A DNA stretch of 64,000 nt from Symbiopectobacterium purcellii (GTDB taxonomy: Bacteria; Pseudomonadota; Gammaproteobacteria; Enterobacterales; Enterobacteriaceae): positions 1,674,001-1,738,000 of the forward strand of contig NZ_CP081864.1 of NCBI RefSeq assembly GCF_019797845.1, given 5' to 3'. Made by a program: the position numbers and the translations under genes. Positions 9,189-19,315 of the stretch are shown here, piece after piece (position 1 is the stretch's first letter; each line of letters begins with the position of its first letter). The notes under the pieces are model-generated. The model worked only from the letters and a program-made list of their open reading frames with translations, ran no database searches and was not told the origin of the DNA.

Positions 9189-10355
9189 CTAATCCAATCT
9201 GCGCCGCGTTTTCAACGCGGTCAGCCCGATGAAAAACAGCGTGGCAAGGCTTAAAAAGCCCAGATTGACCAGCAAGATGCTGACCACGTTACCCGTGAGG
9301 AATAAACTTTGCAGCGTACTGACGAAATAGCGTGCGGGAATGACATAAGAGACGGCGCGCACCAGCGCCGGCATGCTGTCAATTTCAAAGATAAACCCGG
9401 AGAGCATGACCGCTGGCAAGAAGGCCGCGTTCAGCGCCACCATCGCGGCATTGAACTGGTTGCGCGTCAGGGTGGAAATCAGCAGTCCCATGCCGAGGGT
9501 GCAGGCGAGAAACAGGCTGCTAATGCCAAACAGTATCCAGAGCGATCCGCGGTAGGGAACATGCAGCACGAAGACGGCCACCACCATGCACAACACCATG
9601 GCTATCATGCCCAGTCCATAGTAGGGGATAAGCTTGGCCAGCAGCAGTTCTGCACGCGTAACCTGCGTTGACAGCAATGCTTCCATAGTGCCTCGTTCCC
9701 ATTCTCGGGCGATCACTAGCGAGGTCAGAATGGCACCAATCACGGTCATGATAATGGTGATGGCACCGGGAATGATAAAGTGTTGGCTGACCGCTGCTGG
9801 GTTGAACCAATAGCGCAGCTGCACCTCTATGGGTTGTGAAAATGTCTCCCCTTGAGCCAGTGCGCGCTGCTCCTGCCAGACCTTCCAAACCCCTTGCACA
9901 TAGCCGGAAACGAAATTGGCGGTATTCGGCTCACTGCCGTCAGTGATCACCTGTAACGGGGCCAGCCCTCCGGGCTGTGACAACTGCTCGGCAAAATTGC
10001 CAGGGATGGTGATCAAACCGCGAATACGCCCCGCTTGCATCAACTGGATCAATGCCTGACGGTCGCGGCTGATGGTTGGCTCAATATAGGGGGAGGCAGC
10101 AAAGGTTTGGGCTAAATCGCGCGCCGCTTCACTCTGTTCTTCCAGCAGGATACCGACGTGTAAGCGACTGGAGTCGAGGTTGATGCCATAGCCAAAAATA
10201 AACAACAGCATCAATGGGATGACAAACGCAATCAGGCTGCTGCTAGGGTCGCGCACGATCTGCTTGCTCTCTTTACGACACAATGCCCGCAAACGTCGCC
10301 AGGAAAAGGCGGTGCTGCCCGACATGGGGTTGCTGTTGGCATTAGTCATGGGCAT
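9189..10355 (-). CDS. ybhS: ABC-2 type exporter permease YbhS
   Basis: The 388-residue permease is paralogous to YbhR and matches E. coli YbhS across its length. Recognisable segments include [20 protein letters not shown] in the first helix region, the large periplasmic domain with [15 protein letters not shown], and [14 protein letters not shown] before the C-terminal helix cluster. The start overlaps the end of ybhF. ATGs at 10355 and 10349 are both possible, and the second gives the tighter ATGACTAA overlap. The protein is about 11 residues longer at the N-terminus than in E. coli. Confidence 0.95.
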   Translation of the reverse strand: MPMTNANSNPMSGSTAFSWRRLRALCRKESKQIVRDPSSSLIAFVIPLMLLFIFGYGINLDSSRLHVGILLEEQSEAARDLAQTFAASPYIEPTISRDRQALIQLMQAGRIRGLITIPGNFAEQLSQPGGLAPLQVITDGSEPNTANFVSGYVQGVWKVWQEQRALAQGETFSQPIEVQLRYWFNPAAVSQHFIIPGAITIIMTVIGAILTSLVIAREWERGTMEALLSTQVTRAELLLAKLIPYYGLGMIAMVLCMVVAVFVLHVPYRGSLWILFGISSLFLACTLGMGLLISTLTRNQFNAAMVALNAAFLPAVMLSGFIFEIDSMPALVRAVSYVIPARYFVSTLQSLFLTGNVVSILLVNLGFLSLATLFFIGLTALKTRRRLD

Positions 10356-12084
10356 TCTCCGTGTCGTAGGCCTGAATCAGGGCGATAAACGCCTGCTCCA
10401 TGCTGGGATCGGGCATGTCTGGCGTAACCGCCTGCTGCTTTAAGGCATCGGGTGTGCCGCTGGCAATCAGTTTGCCGCGATAAACCAGACCGATACGATC
10501 GCAATACTCCGCTTCATCCATAAAATGAGTGGTCACCATGACAGTTACCCCCCGATTGACCATGCCGTTGATGTGCATCCAGAACTCACGGCGGGTGAGG
10601 GGATCGACGCCAGAGGTGGGCTCGTCGAGAAACAGGATATCCGGTTCGTGCATTAAGGCGCAGGCCAAGGCCAAGCGCTGTTTGAACCCAAGCGGCAGGG
10701 CATCGGGTGTTTGTCGGCTTATCGGTGCAAAGTTGAAGGCCTGTGTCATGGCCGCGACTTTCTCGCGTTGTTGACGGCCACGTAAACCGTAGACGCCAGA
10801 GAAAAAGCGCAGGTTTTGTTCTACCGTCAGGTTACCGTACAGGGAAAATTTCTGTGTCATATAACCCAGGTGCTGACGCGCTTTGCCTGAGCTGATTTTA
10901 AGATCCAGACCCAGCACGCGCGCATGGCCTTCACTGGGCGTGAGCAACCCGCACATCATCTTGAAGGTGGTTGATTTCCCTGCGCCATTCGGCCCTAGCA
11001 GGCCGAAAATCTCACCGCGTCGCACGGTAAAATCGACCCGATCGGTCGCGACAAATTCACCAAATTTTTTGGTCAGATGACGAGCTTCTATCACCTTGTC
11101 ATCGCCGTCATCGGGAATGAGCGGCATAATGCGCGCCAGTGACGACTCCCCTTTAGGGCCGCCACCTAACAGGTCGATAAAGGCATCCTCAAAGCGGGGG
11201 GCTGTCGCTTCGATGTTGTCCGGCGTCAGCGGGAGCGTATCACACAGGCTGGATGGGGTTGTGCCTGCCTTGAGCATCAGTCGTAAATACTTCCCTTGAA
11301 TCACGCCGTCACTGACGGCAGGGTGTTGCAATGCCTGTTGCAGCAGTGTGCGGTGGGCAACGCCCTCGGTATGGGCTAGCACGCAGCGACCAGCCATGGT
11401 GGCGGTCAGATCTTGCGGCGCGCCGCGATACAGCAATTCGCCGTTATTCAGTAGCAGCACATCACGGCACTGCTCTGCCTCATCGAGATAAGAGGTGCTC
11501 CACAGGATCAGCATGCCGTCGTCAGCGAGTTCGTGCACCATGCGCCACAGCTCGCGTCGTGAGATGGGATCAACCCCGACGCCCGGCTCATCCAGCAACA
11601 GCACATTCGGTTGGCCCAGCAGGGTACAGGCTAGTCCCAGCTTCTGCTTCATGCCGCCAGAAAGCTTTCCTGCCAGACGCGTGGTGAAGCGCGCGAGGTC
11701 GGTAAACGTCAGTAGGCGTTCAAAGGTTTCCTGACGCTGTGTGCCGGTAATACCGCGCAGGTCGGCGTAAAGCGTCAGGTTTTCCATCATGCTCAGGTCT
11801 TCATACAGCCCAAACTTCTGCGGCATGTAACCAAGGATGGCATGCAATTGTCGGTCATCCTGCACCGGATCGAGCCCCATCACGCGCAGTGTCCCGCGGC
11901 TCGGTGTCAATAGGCCGGCCAGCATACGAATCAGCGTGGTCTTACCCGCGCCGTCTGGCCCCACTAAGCCGATAACCGCACCCGCATCCAGGGTGGCGGT
12001 TAACGGTTTCAGCGCAGGCGTGGTGCTGTCGGGGAAGGTTTTCTCTACCCCATCCAGCGTAATGCGTGGCATGGGACTGTTCAT
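10342..12084 (-). CDS. ybhF: Tandem ABC ATPase of the YbhFSR exporter
   Basis: The 580-residue protein carries two complete nucleotide-binding domains. The first has Walker [10 protein letters not shown] at residues 42-50, signature LSGGMKQK and Walker [11 protein letters not shown]. The second has Walker [10 protein letters not shown] near residue 361 and [11 protein letters not shown]. Its own signature is degenerate (LPLGFKQR), as in E. coli YbhF. It energises YbhS/YbhR. The ATG overlaps the ybhG stop (ATGA), so translation is probably coupled to ybhG, whose frame is broken here. Confidence 0.96.
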   Translation of the reverse strand: MNSPMPRITLDGVEKTFPDSTTPALKPLTATLDAGAVIGLVGPDGAGKTTLIRMLAGLLTPSRGTLRVMGLDPVQDDRQLHAILGYMPQKFGLYEDLSMMENLTLYADLRGITGTQRQETFERLLTFTDLARFTTRLAGKLSGGMKQKLGLACTLLGQPNVLLLDEPGVGVDPISRRELWRMVHELADDGMLILWSTSYLDEAEQCRDVLLLNNGELLYRGAPQDLTATMAGRCVLAHTEGVAHRTLLQQALQHPAVSDGVIQGKYLRLMLKAGTTPSSLCDTLPLTPDNIEATAPRFEDAFIDLLGGGPKGESSLARIMPLIPDDGDDKVIEARHLTKKFGEFVATDRVDFTVRRGEIFGLLGPNGAGKSTTFKMMCGLLTPSEGHARVLGLDLKISSGKARQHLGYMTQKFSLYGNLTVEQNLRFFSGVYGLRGRQQREKVAAMTQAFNFAPISRQTPDALPLGFKQRLALACALMHEPDILFLDEPTSGVDPLTRREFWMHINGMVNRGVTVMVTTHFMDEAEYCDRIGLVYRGKLIASGTPDALKQQAVTPDMPDPSMEQAFIALIQAYDTENAHD

Positions 12085-13074
12085 GGCGTTACGCTGTCAG
12101 TGGCGAAGCGCAACGTTACCGGCATGCCCTGGCGCAGCAGGTCGTCCGCATCGTTCACGATGATACGCAGCCGATAAACCAGATCGGTGCGCAGCGCCGG
12201 GGTTTCTACGCTTTTGGGGGTGAATTCTGCGCTGGGGGACACAAATCCTACCGTGCCGTGGTAGGGACGGTCTGGGCGACTGTCCGTATAAATCAGCACT
12301 GCTCGTCCCGGTTTCGCTTGCCCTAGCTGTGGCTCATCAATGTAGGCACGAATCCACACCGGCCGGGTCAACGAGAGCGTGAATACGGTGCTGCCCGCGC
12401 TGAGCATACTGCCTGCTTCTGCGGCGCGAGTGAGGATCACGCCATCAGAAGGGGCGGTTAGCGTGGTATCGCTCAGATCGAGAATGGCTTGTGCCTGCAC
12501 CGCTTGCGCCTGTGCCAGCGCGGCTTCGGCGGCGGTAATTTCCTGCGGACGGTTGCCGCTTTCGAATTGGCGCAATTTCTCTTTCGCGGCTTGTAGCGTA
12601 GCAAATGCTTGCTGACGCGCCGAACGGGCATCGTCCAGCGTATTTTGTGCCACGGCACCCTTGCCCCACATGCCTTGCTGGCGTTGATAGAATTTGTCGG
12701 CGTATTCATAGGCGGCCTGCGCTTGGTCTACTTGAGAACGCACTTGGGCAACCTCTTCACGCCGATAACCTTCCTGAAGCAGTGCCAACTGGGCTGCTGC
12801 GCTGGCAACATTGGCGTCAGCCTGGCGCAGTGCATTGTGGTGCGGTATCCAGTGCCGCGATTGCCTGTCCTGCATTAACGCTGTCACCCTCATCCACCTG
12901 CAAGCTTGCCAGACGTCCACTGACGCGAAACGCCAAATTCACCGTGCGAATATCCACGTTACCGTATAGCGTGACAGGGGTGTCACGGCGCGCATAGTGT
13001 GCCCAGCCCGCATAGAGTGCGGCTACCAGCAGTAAAAGCACCACAATGGTCACGCGCGATTTAACTTTATTCAT
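12081..13074 (-). pseudogene. ybhG: ybhG membrane-fusion (HlyD-type) protein, frameshifted
   Basis: YbhG is the periplasmic adaptor of the YbhFSR exporter: one N-terminal membrane anchor, a barrel-sandwich domain split around a coiled-coil hairpin, then a beta-barrel. Two frames together give the whole protein. The first encodes MNKVKSRV through [12 protein letters not shown], and the second resumes with [10 protein letters not shown] and runs to the normal end. The break lies near 12840 and corresponds to a net -2 (or +1) change. Compared with E. coli, a Tyr codon and neighbouring bases appear to be missing, for example by a 5-nt loss between short CC/ACC repeats. As written, the first frame stops about 8 codons after the break. 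An internal restart could not supply the membrane anchor. A sequencing error would equally explain it. Confidence 0.85.
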
Positions 13075-13097
13075 GGAAGGCTTCCCTTTTTGACCGG

Positions 13098-13787
13098 CTA
13101 AAGGCATTCGCGCTGTTGTGCGGCTCTAAGGCCGTCAAGTACCAGCGCGATGTGTTGTGTCACCACGTCGTTAATCACCAGACTTTGTTCCAAACCGACG
13201 TCGTCCCAGCCTGCTCGTAGCCGTATGGTTTCACGGGCAAAGCGAAACGCCAGCGCTTCACCGATCAGCGCATGGGCATGGATAACGGTTCTGCGATCGG
13301 AACTGTCTAGTCCGGTGTAGCCAGCGACCAGTTGTGTCATCAACTGGTGCATGGGCGCGATAATGCGTTCGTGCATCAGCGGATAGGCATCGGTTGGTGA
13401 CAACTGTTCGCGCGACATAAAGCGGCTGAAGTGCAATGTTTCCGGGCTGGTCATCAGTCGGGTAAAGTTCAGCACCAGTTTTTGCAGATACGCCATGTAG
13501 CGCTCTGGCGTGCCAGCGGGCTGTTGCAGGTGCTCGGTAATTTCTGTGCGCAAAGGGAGATAGGTGTGTGCGACTTCATCGGCAATAGCGCTTGCCACCG
13601 CACGATATAACCCCTCTTTGGAGTGAAAATGGTAGGTGATGGCGGCGATATTTTGTCCGGCTCGGCGGGCAATGTCGCGCGTGGTGGCGGCTTGCAGGCC
13701 AAACTCGCCAAACACTTCGAGGGCTGCCTGTAACAGTCGTTGCTTGGTGTGGTCACCTCGGGTAGGCGACGTTGCCTGAAATAACAT
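13098..13787 (-). CDS. cecR: TetR-family repressor CecR (YbiH)
   Basis: The 229-residue regulator has an N-terminal helix-turn-helix: residues about 13-60 include [23 protein letters not shown] and [19 protein letters not shown] CecR-type C-terminal ligand domain follows, with the recognisable [13 protein letters not shown] and [17 protein letters not shown]. In E. coli CecR represses ybhGFSR and rhlE and responds to certain antibiotics. It is the first gene of the reverse-strand operon; ybhG follows 23 bp later. A likely operator lies just upstream of its start. Confidence 0.93.
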   Translation of the reverse strand: MLFQATSPTRGDHTKQRLLQAALEVFGEFGLQAATTRDIARRAGQNIAAITYHFHSKEGLYRAVASAIADEVAHTYLPLRTEITEHLQQPAGTPERYMAYLQKLVLNFTRLMTSPETLHFSRFMSREQLSPTDAYPLMHERIIAPMHQLMTQLVAGYTGLDSSDRRTVIHAHALIGEALAFRFARETIRLRAGWDDVGLEQSLVINDVVTQHIALVLDGLRAAQQRECL

Positions 13788-13804
13788 GGCATACAGCCTT
13801 TTTC

Positions 13805-13820
13805 AATCAATCGTATGATT
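13805..13820. promoter_or_regulatory. Candidate CecR operator
   Basis: A perfect inverted repeat, AATCA-N6-TGATT, sits 18 bp upstream of the cecR start codon, in the expected promoter zone. TetR-family repressors usually bind such a palindrome next to their own gene. Assignment to CecR rests on position only. Confidence 0.5.
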
Positions 13821-14017
13821 AAATTTAGCGTTTTTTTGGATTTTTTATGTGACCGATTTCTCATTTAACAGGTGTCGCTTTTTCTTCTACACAACGTACC
13901 CGCGGCATCGGCTCTTTCAGACGACAAAAAACTCTATATCCCTTTAATTTGTAATGAAAAAGACAGGATTGTTAGCGTGGTGAAAATGTAACGTAAAACT
14001 TGTTATTGTGTTTATTG

Positions 14018-14036
14018 AATGGTAATAATTACCATT
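14018..14036. promoter_or_regulatory. Fur box upstream of the siderophore receptor
   Basis: The 19-bp near-perfect palindrome AATGGTAATAATTACCATT resembles the Fur consensus of GATAAT-type repeats, and a further CTCATTATC lies 10 bp downstream. Its position before a TonB receptor and a ferric-siderophore ABC system supports iron repression by Fur. Confidence 0.75.
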
Positions 14037-14052
14037 AACAATCTCATTATCG

Positions 14053-14162
14053 ACGGTGCGTAAGCATCAACGGACTTGCTGCTTACGGCCCGCCGTGTAC
14101 TCGCAATGCATTCTGTCCGCCAACGCTATTCCTAATTGGAGTGGCGTTGGGCGGATTTTTTT
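14053..14162 (+). ncRNA. Structured leader ending in an intrinsic terminator
   Basis: Two hairpins lie between the Fur box and the receptor gene. The first is built from ACGGTG/CGCCGT outside and GTAAGC/GCTTAC inside (14053-14096). The second, 14116-14155, has TCCGCC-AACGC pairing with GCGTT-G-GGCGGA and is followed by seven T residues, which is the form of an intrinsic terminator. No plus-strand gene precedes it, since cecR is divergent. A transcript from the Fur-controlled promoter would therefore either stop here, giving an RNA of roughly 100-130 nt, or read through into the receptor. It could be an attenuator or a small RNA. I do not recognise the sequence. Confidence 0.55.
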
Positions 14163-14219
14163 ATGCCGGACCGTATGGGGTCTTGGCGTCTCATTACCAG
14201 GTGACAACAGGAGGAGTGC

Positions 14220-16358
14220 GTGATTCGGATGCGCATGTTATTGGCGGCAGCGCCGTGGGTTTGGGGGGTATCGCAATGTGCTTATGCAGAAGGTACAAAT
14301 CGAACCGCAGGAAATGATGAAATGGTGGTCAGCGCGTCGCGCTCCAACGTCGAACAGCCTAAAGCGCCGCAGATGGTAACCATCATCAACCGTCAGCAAA
14401 TTGAGCAACAGCTGCGCGTAACATCGGATTCCTCGCAAGTGTTGAGTAACTTGTTGCCTGCCTTCTCTCCTAGCCGACAAAAAATGAGCGGCAGCGGTGA
14501 AACCTTCCGCGGTCGATCGGCACTGATTTTAGTCGATGGCATTCCACAATCGAATCCGCTACGCCCCACCGGACGTGAAATGCATACCATCGATTTTTCT
14601 ATGATCGAGCGGATTGAGGTTATTCACGGGGCTAATGCCACCAACGGTTTGGGGGCGACTGGCGGCGTGATTAACCTGATCACCCGTCGCCCGGAAAATG
14701 GGGCGTTCAATCAGCATGTTTCCGTGCAAACCACGCTGCCCACAGAGAAGATCCGGGGCGAAACCGCCAGCTATAAAACCACCTACCGCGTTGATGGTCG
14801 CGTGGATAAACTCGATTATCTGGTGTCTCTGGGGTATGAAAATCAAGGGCTGTATCTTGACGGCAATGGACGGGCCATCGGCGTGGATAACACCCAGGGC
14901 GATACCATGGATTCCCGCGCTTACGACGTGTTGGCCAAGGTAGGGTACTGGCTTAATGACGATCAGCGTGTGCAATTGAGTGTCAACCGTTACCACATTC
15001 GCGGAGAAAATGACTACCTGAGCGTCGATGGCGTGCGTGCGCAAGGTATTCCGACCACCTCCGCGCGCGGCACACCACCGGGCGATGCGCCGTTTAACAG
15101 TGTGTGGAGCACCGGCCTGACTTACGATCACAACAATCTGGCGGGGTTCAAGCTCTCGACGCTGTTATTCAGCCAGGAATATGAAGCGCTGTTCGGTGCC
15201 ACCAATTCGCAATCATTTCAGGACACGACCCTCGCGCCCAACAAAACGCTGTACGATCAATCCCGTGCGGTATCCTCCAAACTGGGGGCAAAACTCGCGC
15301 TCACCCGTGACGACCTTCTGGAAGATACGTTGAAAGTGACGGCGGGTTTTGATGTGTTGCTTGATAAGAACAAACAAGATCTCTATCTGACCAAACGCAC
15401 CTATGTGCCGGAAATCGAATACACCAACTACTCGCCTTTTTTACAAACCGAGTACGCGTTGCTGGATAACGTGACGCTGCATGCGGGCGTGCGCCACGAA
15501 ATTGCCAGACTGAAAGTCGATGACTATCGCACGCAATCGGCGGATGCAAACGGTGTCTATGACGGCGTGGCGGGGAAAGGGGGGACCCCAAAATTCAACC
15601 AGACGTTATATAACGCTGGCATTGTCTATTCGCCGTGGGAACCGCTGAGTCTGTTCGCTAACTACTCGGAAGGGTTTGGCATGCCGGATGTCGGACGTGC
15701 GCTGCGCGATATTGACACCGAGGGGGTCGATCTGAGCCGGGTGAATAACGTCAAACCGGTGGTGACCAAAAATATTGAGACGGGTTTCCGGGTGCAGCAG
15801 GGCGCTGTTGATTTTGAAGCCAGCTATTTCCGTTCCAGTGCGAAACTGGGGGATTCCGTGACGCTTAACAGCGATGACGATTTCGTTTCAAAGCGTGAAA
15901 AAACCCGCGTGCAAGGGGTTGAGGTCCGAAGCGGTTATCAGATTAACGAGCAGCATAAAGTCAATCTGTCCTATGCCCATACCGAAGGTAAACGCGACAG
16001 CAATGGTGATGGCACACTGGATAAAAAGATGACCGGCCTTAATATCGCGCCGGATCGGGTGATTGCCAGTTGGTCGGCAAGCTGGACGGAGAAGGTGAAC
16101 ACCTTTGTCCAAGGCAACTATGCCTTCAGCCGCAGTTTTGATGATACCGGGCTGGGGTTTGATGGTTATCTGCTGGTGGATGCTGCCGTCGGCTACAAAC
16201 TGCCTTATGGCCGTGTGAATCTGGCGGTGGCTAACCTGCTGGATAAACAGTACATCACCTACTATTCGCAGTCCGTGGGACTGGGTACTGCGGCCAATAC
16301 CCGCTATTTCTCCGGGCGTGGACGTACCGTGACATTGGGTTACTCGATTGATTTCTAA
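14220..16358 (+). CDS. TonB-dependent ferric siderophore receptor
   Basis: The 712-residue outer-membrane receptor has a signal peptide (residues 1-23, ending AYA), a TonB box DEMVVSA at residues 33-39, and a plug domain to about residue 165 containing LILVDGIPQSNP and IERIEVIHGANATNGLGATGG. A 22-strand barrel follows, ending in a C-terminal Phe (GYSIDF). The overall pattern resembles IutA-type receptors for citrate-hydroxamate siderophores, but the ligand is not proven. The GTG at 14220 is spaced 5 nt from AGGAGG. ATGs at 14229 and 14235 are alternatives. Its neighbours are a binding protein, permeases, an ATPase and a FhuF-like reductase. Fur control is likely. Confidence 0.93.
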   Translation: MIRMRMLLAAAPWVWGVSQCAYAEGTNRTAGNDEMVVSASRSNVEQPKAPQMVTIINRQQIEQQLRVTSDSSQVLSNLLPAFSPSRQKMSGSGETFRGRSALILVDGIPQSNPLRPTGREMHTIDFSMIERIEVIHGANATNGLGATGGVINLITRRPENGAFNQHVSVQTTLPTEKIRGETASYKTTYRVDGRVDKLDYLVSLGYENQGLYLDGNGRAIGVDNTQGDTMDSRAYDVLAKVGYWLNDDQRVQLSVNRYHIRGENDYLSVDGVRAQGIPTTSARGTPPGDAPFNSVWSTGLTYDHNNLAGFKLSTLLFSQEYEALFGATNSQSFQDTTLAPNKTLYDQSRAVSSKLGAKLALTRDDLLEDTLKVTAGFDVLLDKNKQDLYLTKRTYVPEIEYTNYSPFLQTEYALLDNVTLHAGVRHEIARLKVDDYRTQSADANGVYDGVAGKGGTPKFNQTLYNAGIVYSPWEPLSLFANYSEGFGMPDVGRALRDIDTEGVDLSRVNNVKPVVTKNIETGFRVQQGAVDFEASYFRSSAKLGDSVTLNSDDDFVSKREKTRVQGVEVRSGYQINEQHKVNLSYAHTEGKRDSNGDGTLDKKMTGLNIAPDRVIASWSASWTEKVNTFVQGNYAFSRSFDDTGLGFDGYLLVDAAVGYKLPYGRVNLAVANLLDKQYITYYSQSVGLGTAANTRYFSGRGRTVTLGYSIDF

Positions 16359-16410
16359 GTGTCACTTATCCCGTCTCGTAGCCCGTCGCTGCGAGATGGG
16401 AAGATACCTG

Positions 16411-17326
16411 ATGTTATGGGGGGGGGCTGTTGTTCCTGTCGTTACAGGGGACAACCGGCTGGGCGCGTCAGGTGTCACACGCGCTTGGTGTAACCGTGAT
16501 CAACGGCCAGCCTAAACGGGTGGTGACCCTGTTTCAGGGGGCAACTGATACGGCTGTCGCGTTGGGGATAACACCGGTAGGCGTCGTGGATTCCTGGATT
16601 GAAAAACCGACGTATCGCTATTTGCGCAGCGCGTTAGGTGATGTTCCCCATGTCGGGTTGGAAACGCAGCCGAATTTGGAAGCCATTGCTTTGCTTAAAC
16701 CCGACCTGATCATTGCATCACGTTTTCGCCATGAACGAGTGTATACCTTGTTGTCGCAGATCGCTCCCACGGTGGCGATGGAGGATGTGTTTGAATTTAA
16801 ACGCACCGTACAACTGATGGGGCAGGCGCTGGGCAGGGAGACGCAAGCACAGGGCTTGCTCACCGCCTGGCAGGCGCGGGTGTCGGTATTGCGTGACCGC
16901 CTGCGTGCTCACTATGGCTCGCAGTGGCCGCTCCGCGTTTCGCTGATTGAGTTTCGTGATGACCATATTCGTCAATATTTAGCACGCAGCTTTGCCGGCT
17001 CAGTGCTGTCGGAAGTGGGTTTTATCTGGCCGGAAACACAGGCCGATTCGCTCAGCGTGATGCGCAAATTAAGCACGCCAGAGAGTTTACCGGTGCTGGA
17101 TGCCGATCTGTTTTTTGTCTTTATGCGCTCGGAAAAACCGGCGGTGACGCAACTTTACCGCACCTGGACAGCGCACCCATTGTGGCAACGCCTGATTGCT
17201 CCCCAACGTGAGCACGTCTACACCGTGGACAGTGTGGCCTGGAGTTTGTCGGGAGGCATTTTAGGTGCGAACCGGATATTGGATGAGATCGCACAACGTC
17301 TACTGCCTGTGGAGACAACGCCATGA
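16411..17326 (+). pseudogene. Siderophore periplasmic binding protein (FecB-like), start out of frame at a G9 tract
   Basis: The mature part is a class III periplasmic binding protein of the FecB/YfiY kind: KRVVTLFQGATDTAVALGI, NLEAIALLKPDLIIA, then a second lobe ending near SLSGGILGANRILDEIAQ. It would deliver a ferric siderophore to the permeases. The open frame has only a TTG at 16430, which gives an odd N-terminus without basic residues. The ATG at 16411, with GGGAAG upstream, reads a good signal peptide (MLWGGLLFLSLQGTTGWA) only if the G9 run at 16418-16426 were G8. Either the gene is phase-variable or broken, or one G is a base-calling error. The stop overlaps the next start (ATGA). Confidence 0.8.
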
Positions 17327-18312
17327 GGCCTGGATGGGTGTTGTGTGGCGGGGTGCTGCTGTTGATCATCTCTTGTTTTGCCAGCCTGATGGTCGGGGCA
17401 CTGCCGATCGCGCCGCGCGTTGTGCTGGCTGCATGGCTTCACCCGGATGCGACGCAGATTGAACACCTTTTGGTGCAGACCGCGCGTCTGGCTCGTACCT
17501 TGATGGCTCTGACGGTCGGTGCCTGCCTGGCCGTTGCCGGGGTGCTGATGCAGGCGATGACGCGCAACCCACTGGCCTCACCGGGGTTATTCGGCGTCAA
17601 TGCCGGGGCGATCTTCTTTATCGTCCTGAGCAGCGTGTGGCTAGGTGCTGCGTCACTGGCGACGTTGGTGTGGTCCGGATTTCTCGGCGCGGCCGTCGCG
17701 GGAGGATTGGTGTTCGGCATCGGCTCGTTGGGTCGTGGGTCTACAAGCCCAGTGAGAATTCTGCTGGCAGGGGCGGCGATCACGGCACTTTTCCTCTCGT
17801 TTACCCAAGCGATGTTGGTGATCAATCAGGATGGATTGGACAGCGTACTGTTTTGGCTAGCCGGCTCGGTAGCGGGACGAGAGAGCGATCTGCTGATGCC
17901 CTTACTGCCCTATGTGGTGGCAGGGTTGGTATTCAGCAGGGTGCTGGCTCCACATATTAATATTTTGGTGGCGGGTGATGACGTGGCACGCGGATTAGGT
18001 GTGCGTACCGCATGGATTCGCGGCCTGATGGGCGTGTGTGTGATTGTGTTAGCGGGCAGTGCGGTGGCGATTGCGGGTAACATCGGTTTTATTGGGTTGA
18101 TTGTGCCGCACATGGCCCGTCGATTGTGTTCTCACGACCACCGTTGGCTGATCCCCGCCAGCGCTTTGCTGGGCGCGTGTCTGCTACTTTGGGCGGATAT
18201 GGTGGCGCGCGTGGCGATTTTACCGCAGGAACTGCCACTGGGGGTCATGACCGCCGTGCTGGGGGCACCGTATTTTATTGCGTTGGTTCGGCGGGAGGCG
18301 CGTCATGGCTAA
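17323..18312 (+). CDS. FecCD-family siderophore ABC permease (first)
   Basis: The 329-residue inner-membrane permease is of the BtuC/FecC type, with about ten hydrophobic helices. Typical family segments include AVAGVLMQAMTRNPLASPGLFGVNAGA near residue 70, and GNIGFIGLIVPHMAR near residue 255, where the coupling helix contacts the ATPase. It overlaps the binding-protein gene by four bases and the next permease by eight. It forms a heterodimer with the second permease. Confidence 0.95.
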   Translation: MRPGWVLCGGVLLLIISCFASLMVGALPIAPRVVLAAWLHPDATQIEHLLVQTARLARTLMALTVGACLAVAGVLMQAMTRNPLASPGLFGVNAGAIFFIVLSSVWLGAASLATLVWSGFLGAAVAGGLVFGIGSLGRGSTSPVRILLAGAAITALFLSFTQAMLVINQDGLDSVLFWLAGSVAGRESDLLMPLLPYVVAGLVFSRVLAPHINILVAGDDVARGLGVRTAWIRGLMGVCVIVLAGSAVAIAGNIGFIGLIVPHMARRLCSHDHRWLIPASALLGACLLLWADMVARVAILPQELPLGVMTAVLGAPYFIALVRREARHG

Positions 18313-19306
18313 CGCTTACTCGCTGCGTATCGGCATGTTGTCTCGTCGGGTGGATAGCCGCGCATGTCTCTGGAATCTGGTACTGCTCGCTGTAACGCTG
18401 GTGACGATCCTCCTGGTGCTATCGCGAGGTGCCGTGCCGCTCTCTCCGTGGCAGGTAATGCATATACTGTTCGCACTGCACCACACCATCGAGGGTAACG
18501 CGTTTATCGTCTGGGAATTGCGCCTGCCACGCGTGGTGTTGGCGGCGATGGTAGGCGGGGCATTAGCGCTTTCGGGGCTGATATTACAGAGTCTGGTGCG
18601 TAACCCGTTGGCATCACCGGATTTGCTGGGGGTTACCAGCGGCGCGTCTGCTGCCGCCGTTGCTTTTCTCTCGTTCGGCGCGGGTGTGCTCGGTCAGCAA
18701 TGGATGCCGTTGGCGGCCATTGCGGGTGCCTGGGGAACGGCGCTGCTGATCTACCTGTTGACCTGGCGGCGTGGCGTATCGCCTTACCGTCTGGTATTGG
18801 TTGGGGTAGGGATCTCCGCCTTGATGGGGGCGGTGGCGACGGGGTTGCTGCTGCTTAGCCCATTCAATACCACGCTCTCCTCCTACATCTGGCTGACAGG
18901 CAGTGTTTACGGTGCTAACTGGCAGGATGTGACATCGCTGACTGGATGGCTGGCGCTTGTCGCGCCGCTATTGGTATTACTGGCGCGCCATGTGCCGATC
19001 GCGCTGGAGCGACGACGTAGCGCATTACTGTTGCTGAGCGTAGCGCTGGCCGGTAGCGCGATCGCCCATGCGGGGGCGATAGGTTTCGTGGGGTTGATTG
19101 CCCCGCACATGGCGAAACGTCTGGTGGGCCGAACCTTTGTTGGCAGTGCGTTGGCAACGGTACTGATCGGTGCCAATCTGGTCGTGGTGTCGGATTGGGT
19201 GGGGCGTACGCTCTTTTTACCGTTGGATCTGCCCGCAGGCATTTTTATTTCTGCGTTGGGCAGCCCCTTCTTTCTCTATTTATTGATTCGGAAACGTCAT
19301 CATTAA
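18305..19306 (+). CDS. FecCD-family siderophore ABC permease (second)
   Basis: The 333-residue partner of the preceding permease has the same signature blocks: GLILQSLVRNPLASPDLLGVTSGA and GAIGFVGLIAPHMAK. The ATG at 18305 overlaps the end of the previous gene, so translation is probably coupled. A longer in-frame start at 18278 would sit deep in the previous gene and is unlikely. Confidence 0.95.
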   Translation: MANAYSLRIGMLSRRVDSRACLWNLVLLAVTLVTILLVLSRGAVPLSPWQVMHILFALHHTIEGNAFIVWELRLPRVVLAAMVGGALALSGLILQSLVRNPLASPDLLGVTSGASAAAVAFLSFGAGVLGQQWMPLAAIAGAWGTALLIYLLTWRRGVSPYRLVLVGVGISALMGAVATGLLLLSPFNTTLSSYIWLTGSVYGANWQDVTSLTGWLALVAPLLVLLARHVPIALERRRSALLLLSVALAGSAIAHAGAIGFVGLIAPHMAKRLVGRTFVGSALATVLIGANLVVVSDWVGRTLFLPLDLPAGIFISALGSPFFLYLLIRKRHH

Positions 19307-19315
19307 GGCATAACG

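Noticed and set aside
14018..14162. Whole receptor leader as a known metabolite riboswitch
   Set aside because: No conserved core of a known class (cobalamin, Moco, TPP) is visible; only generic hairpins and a terminator.
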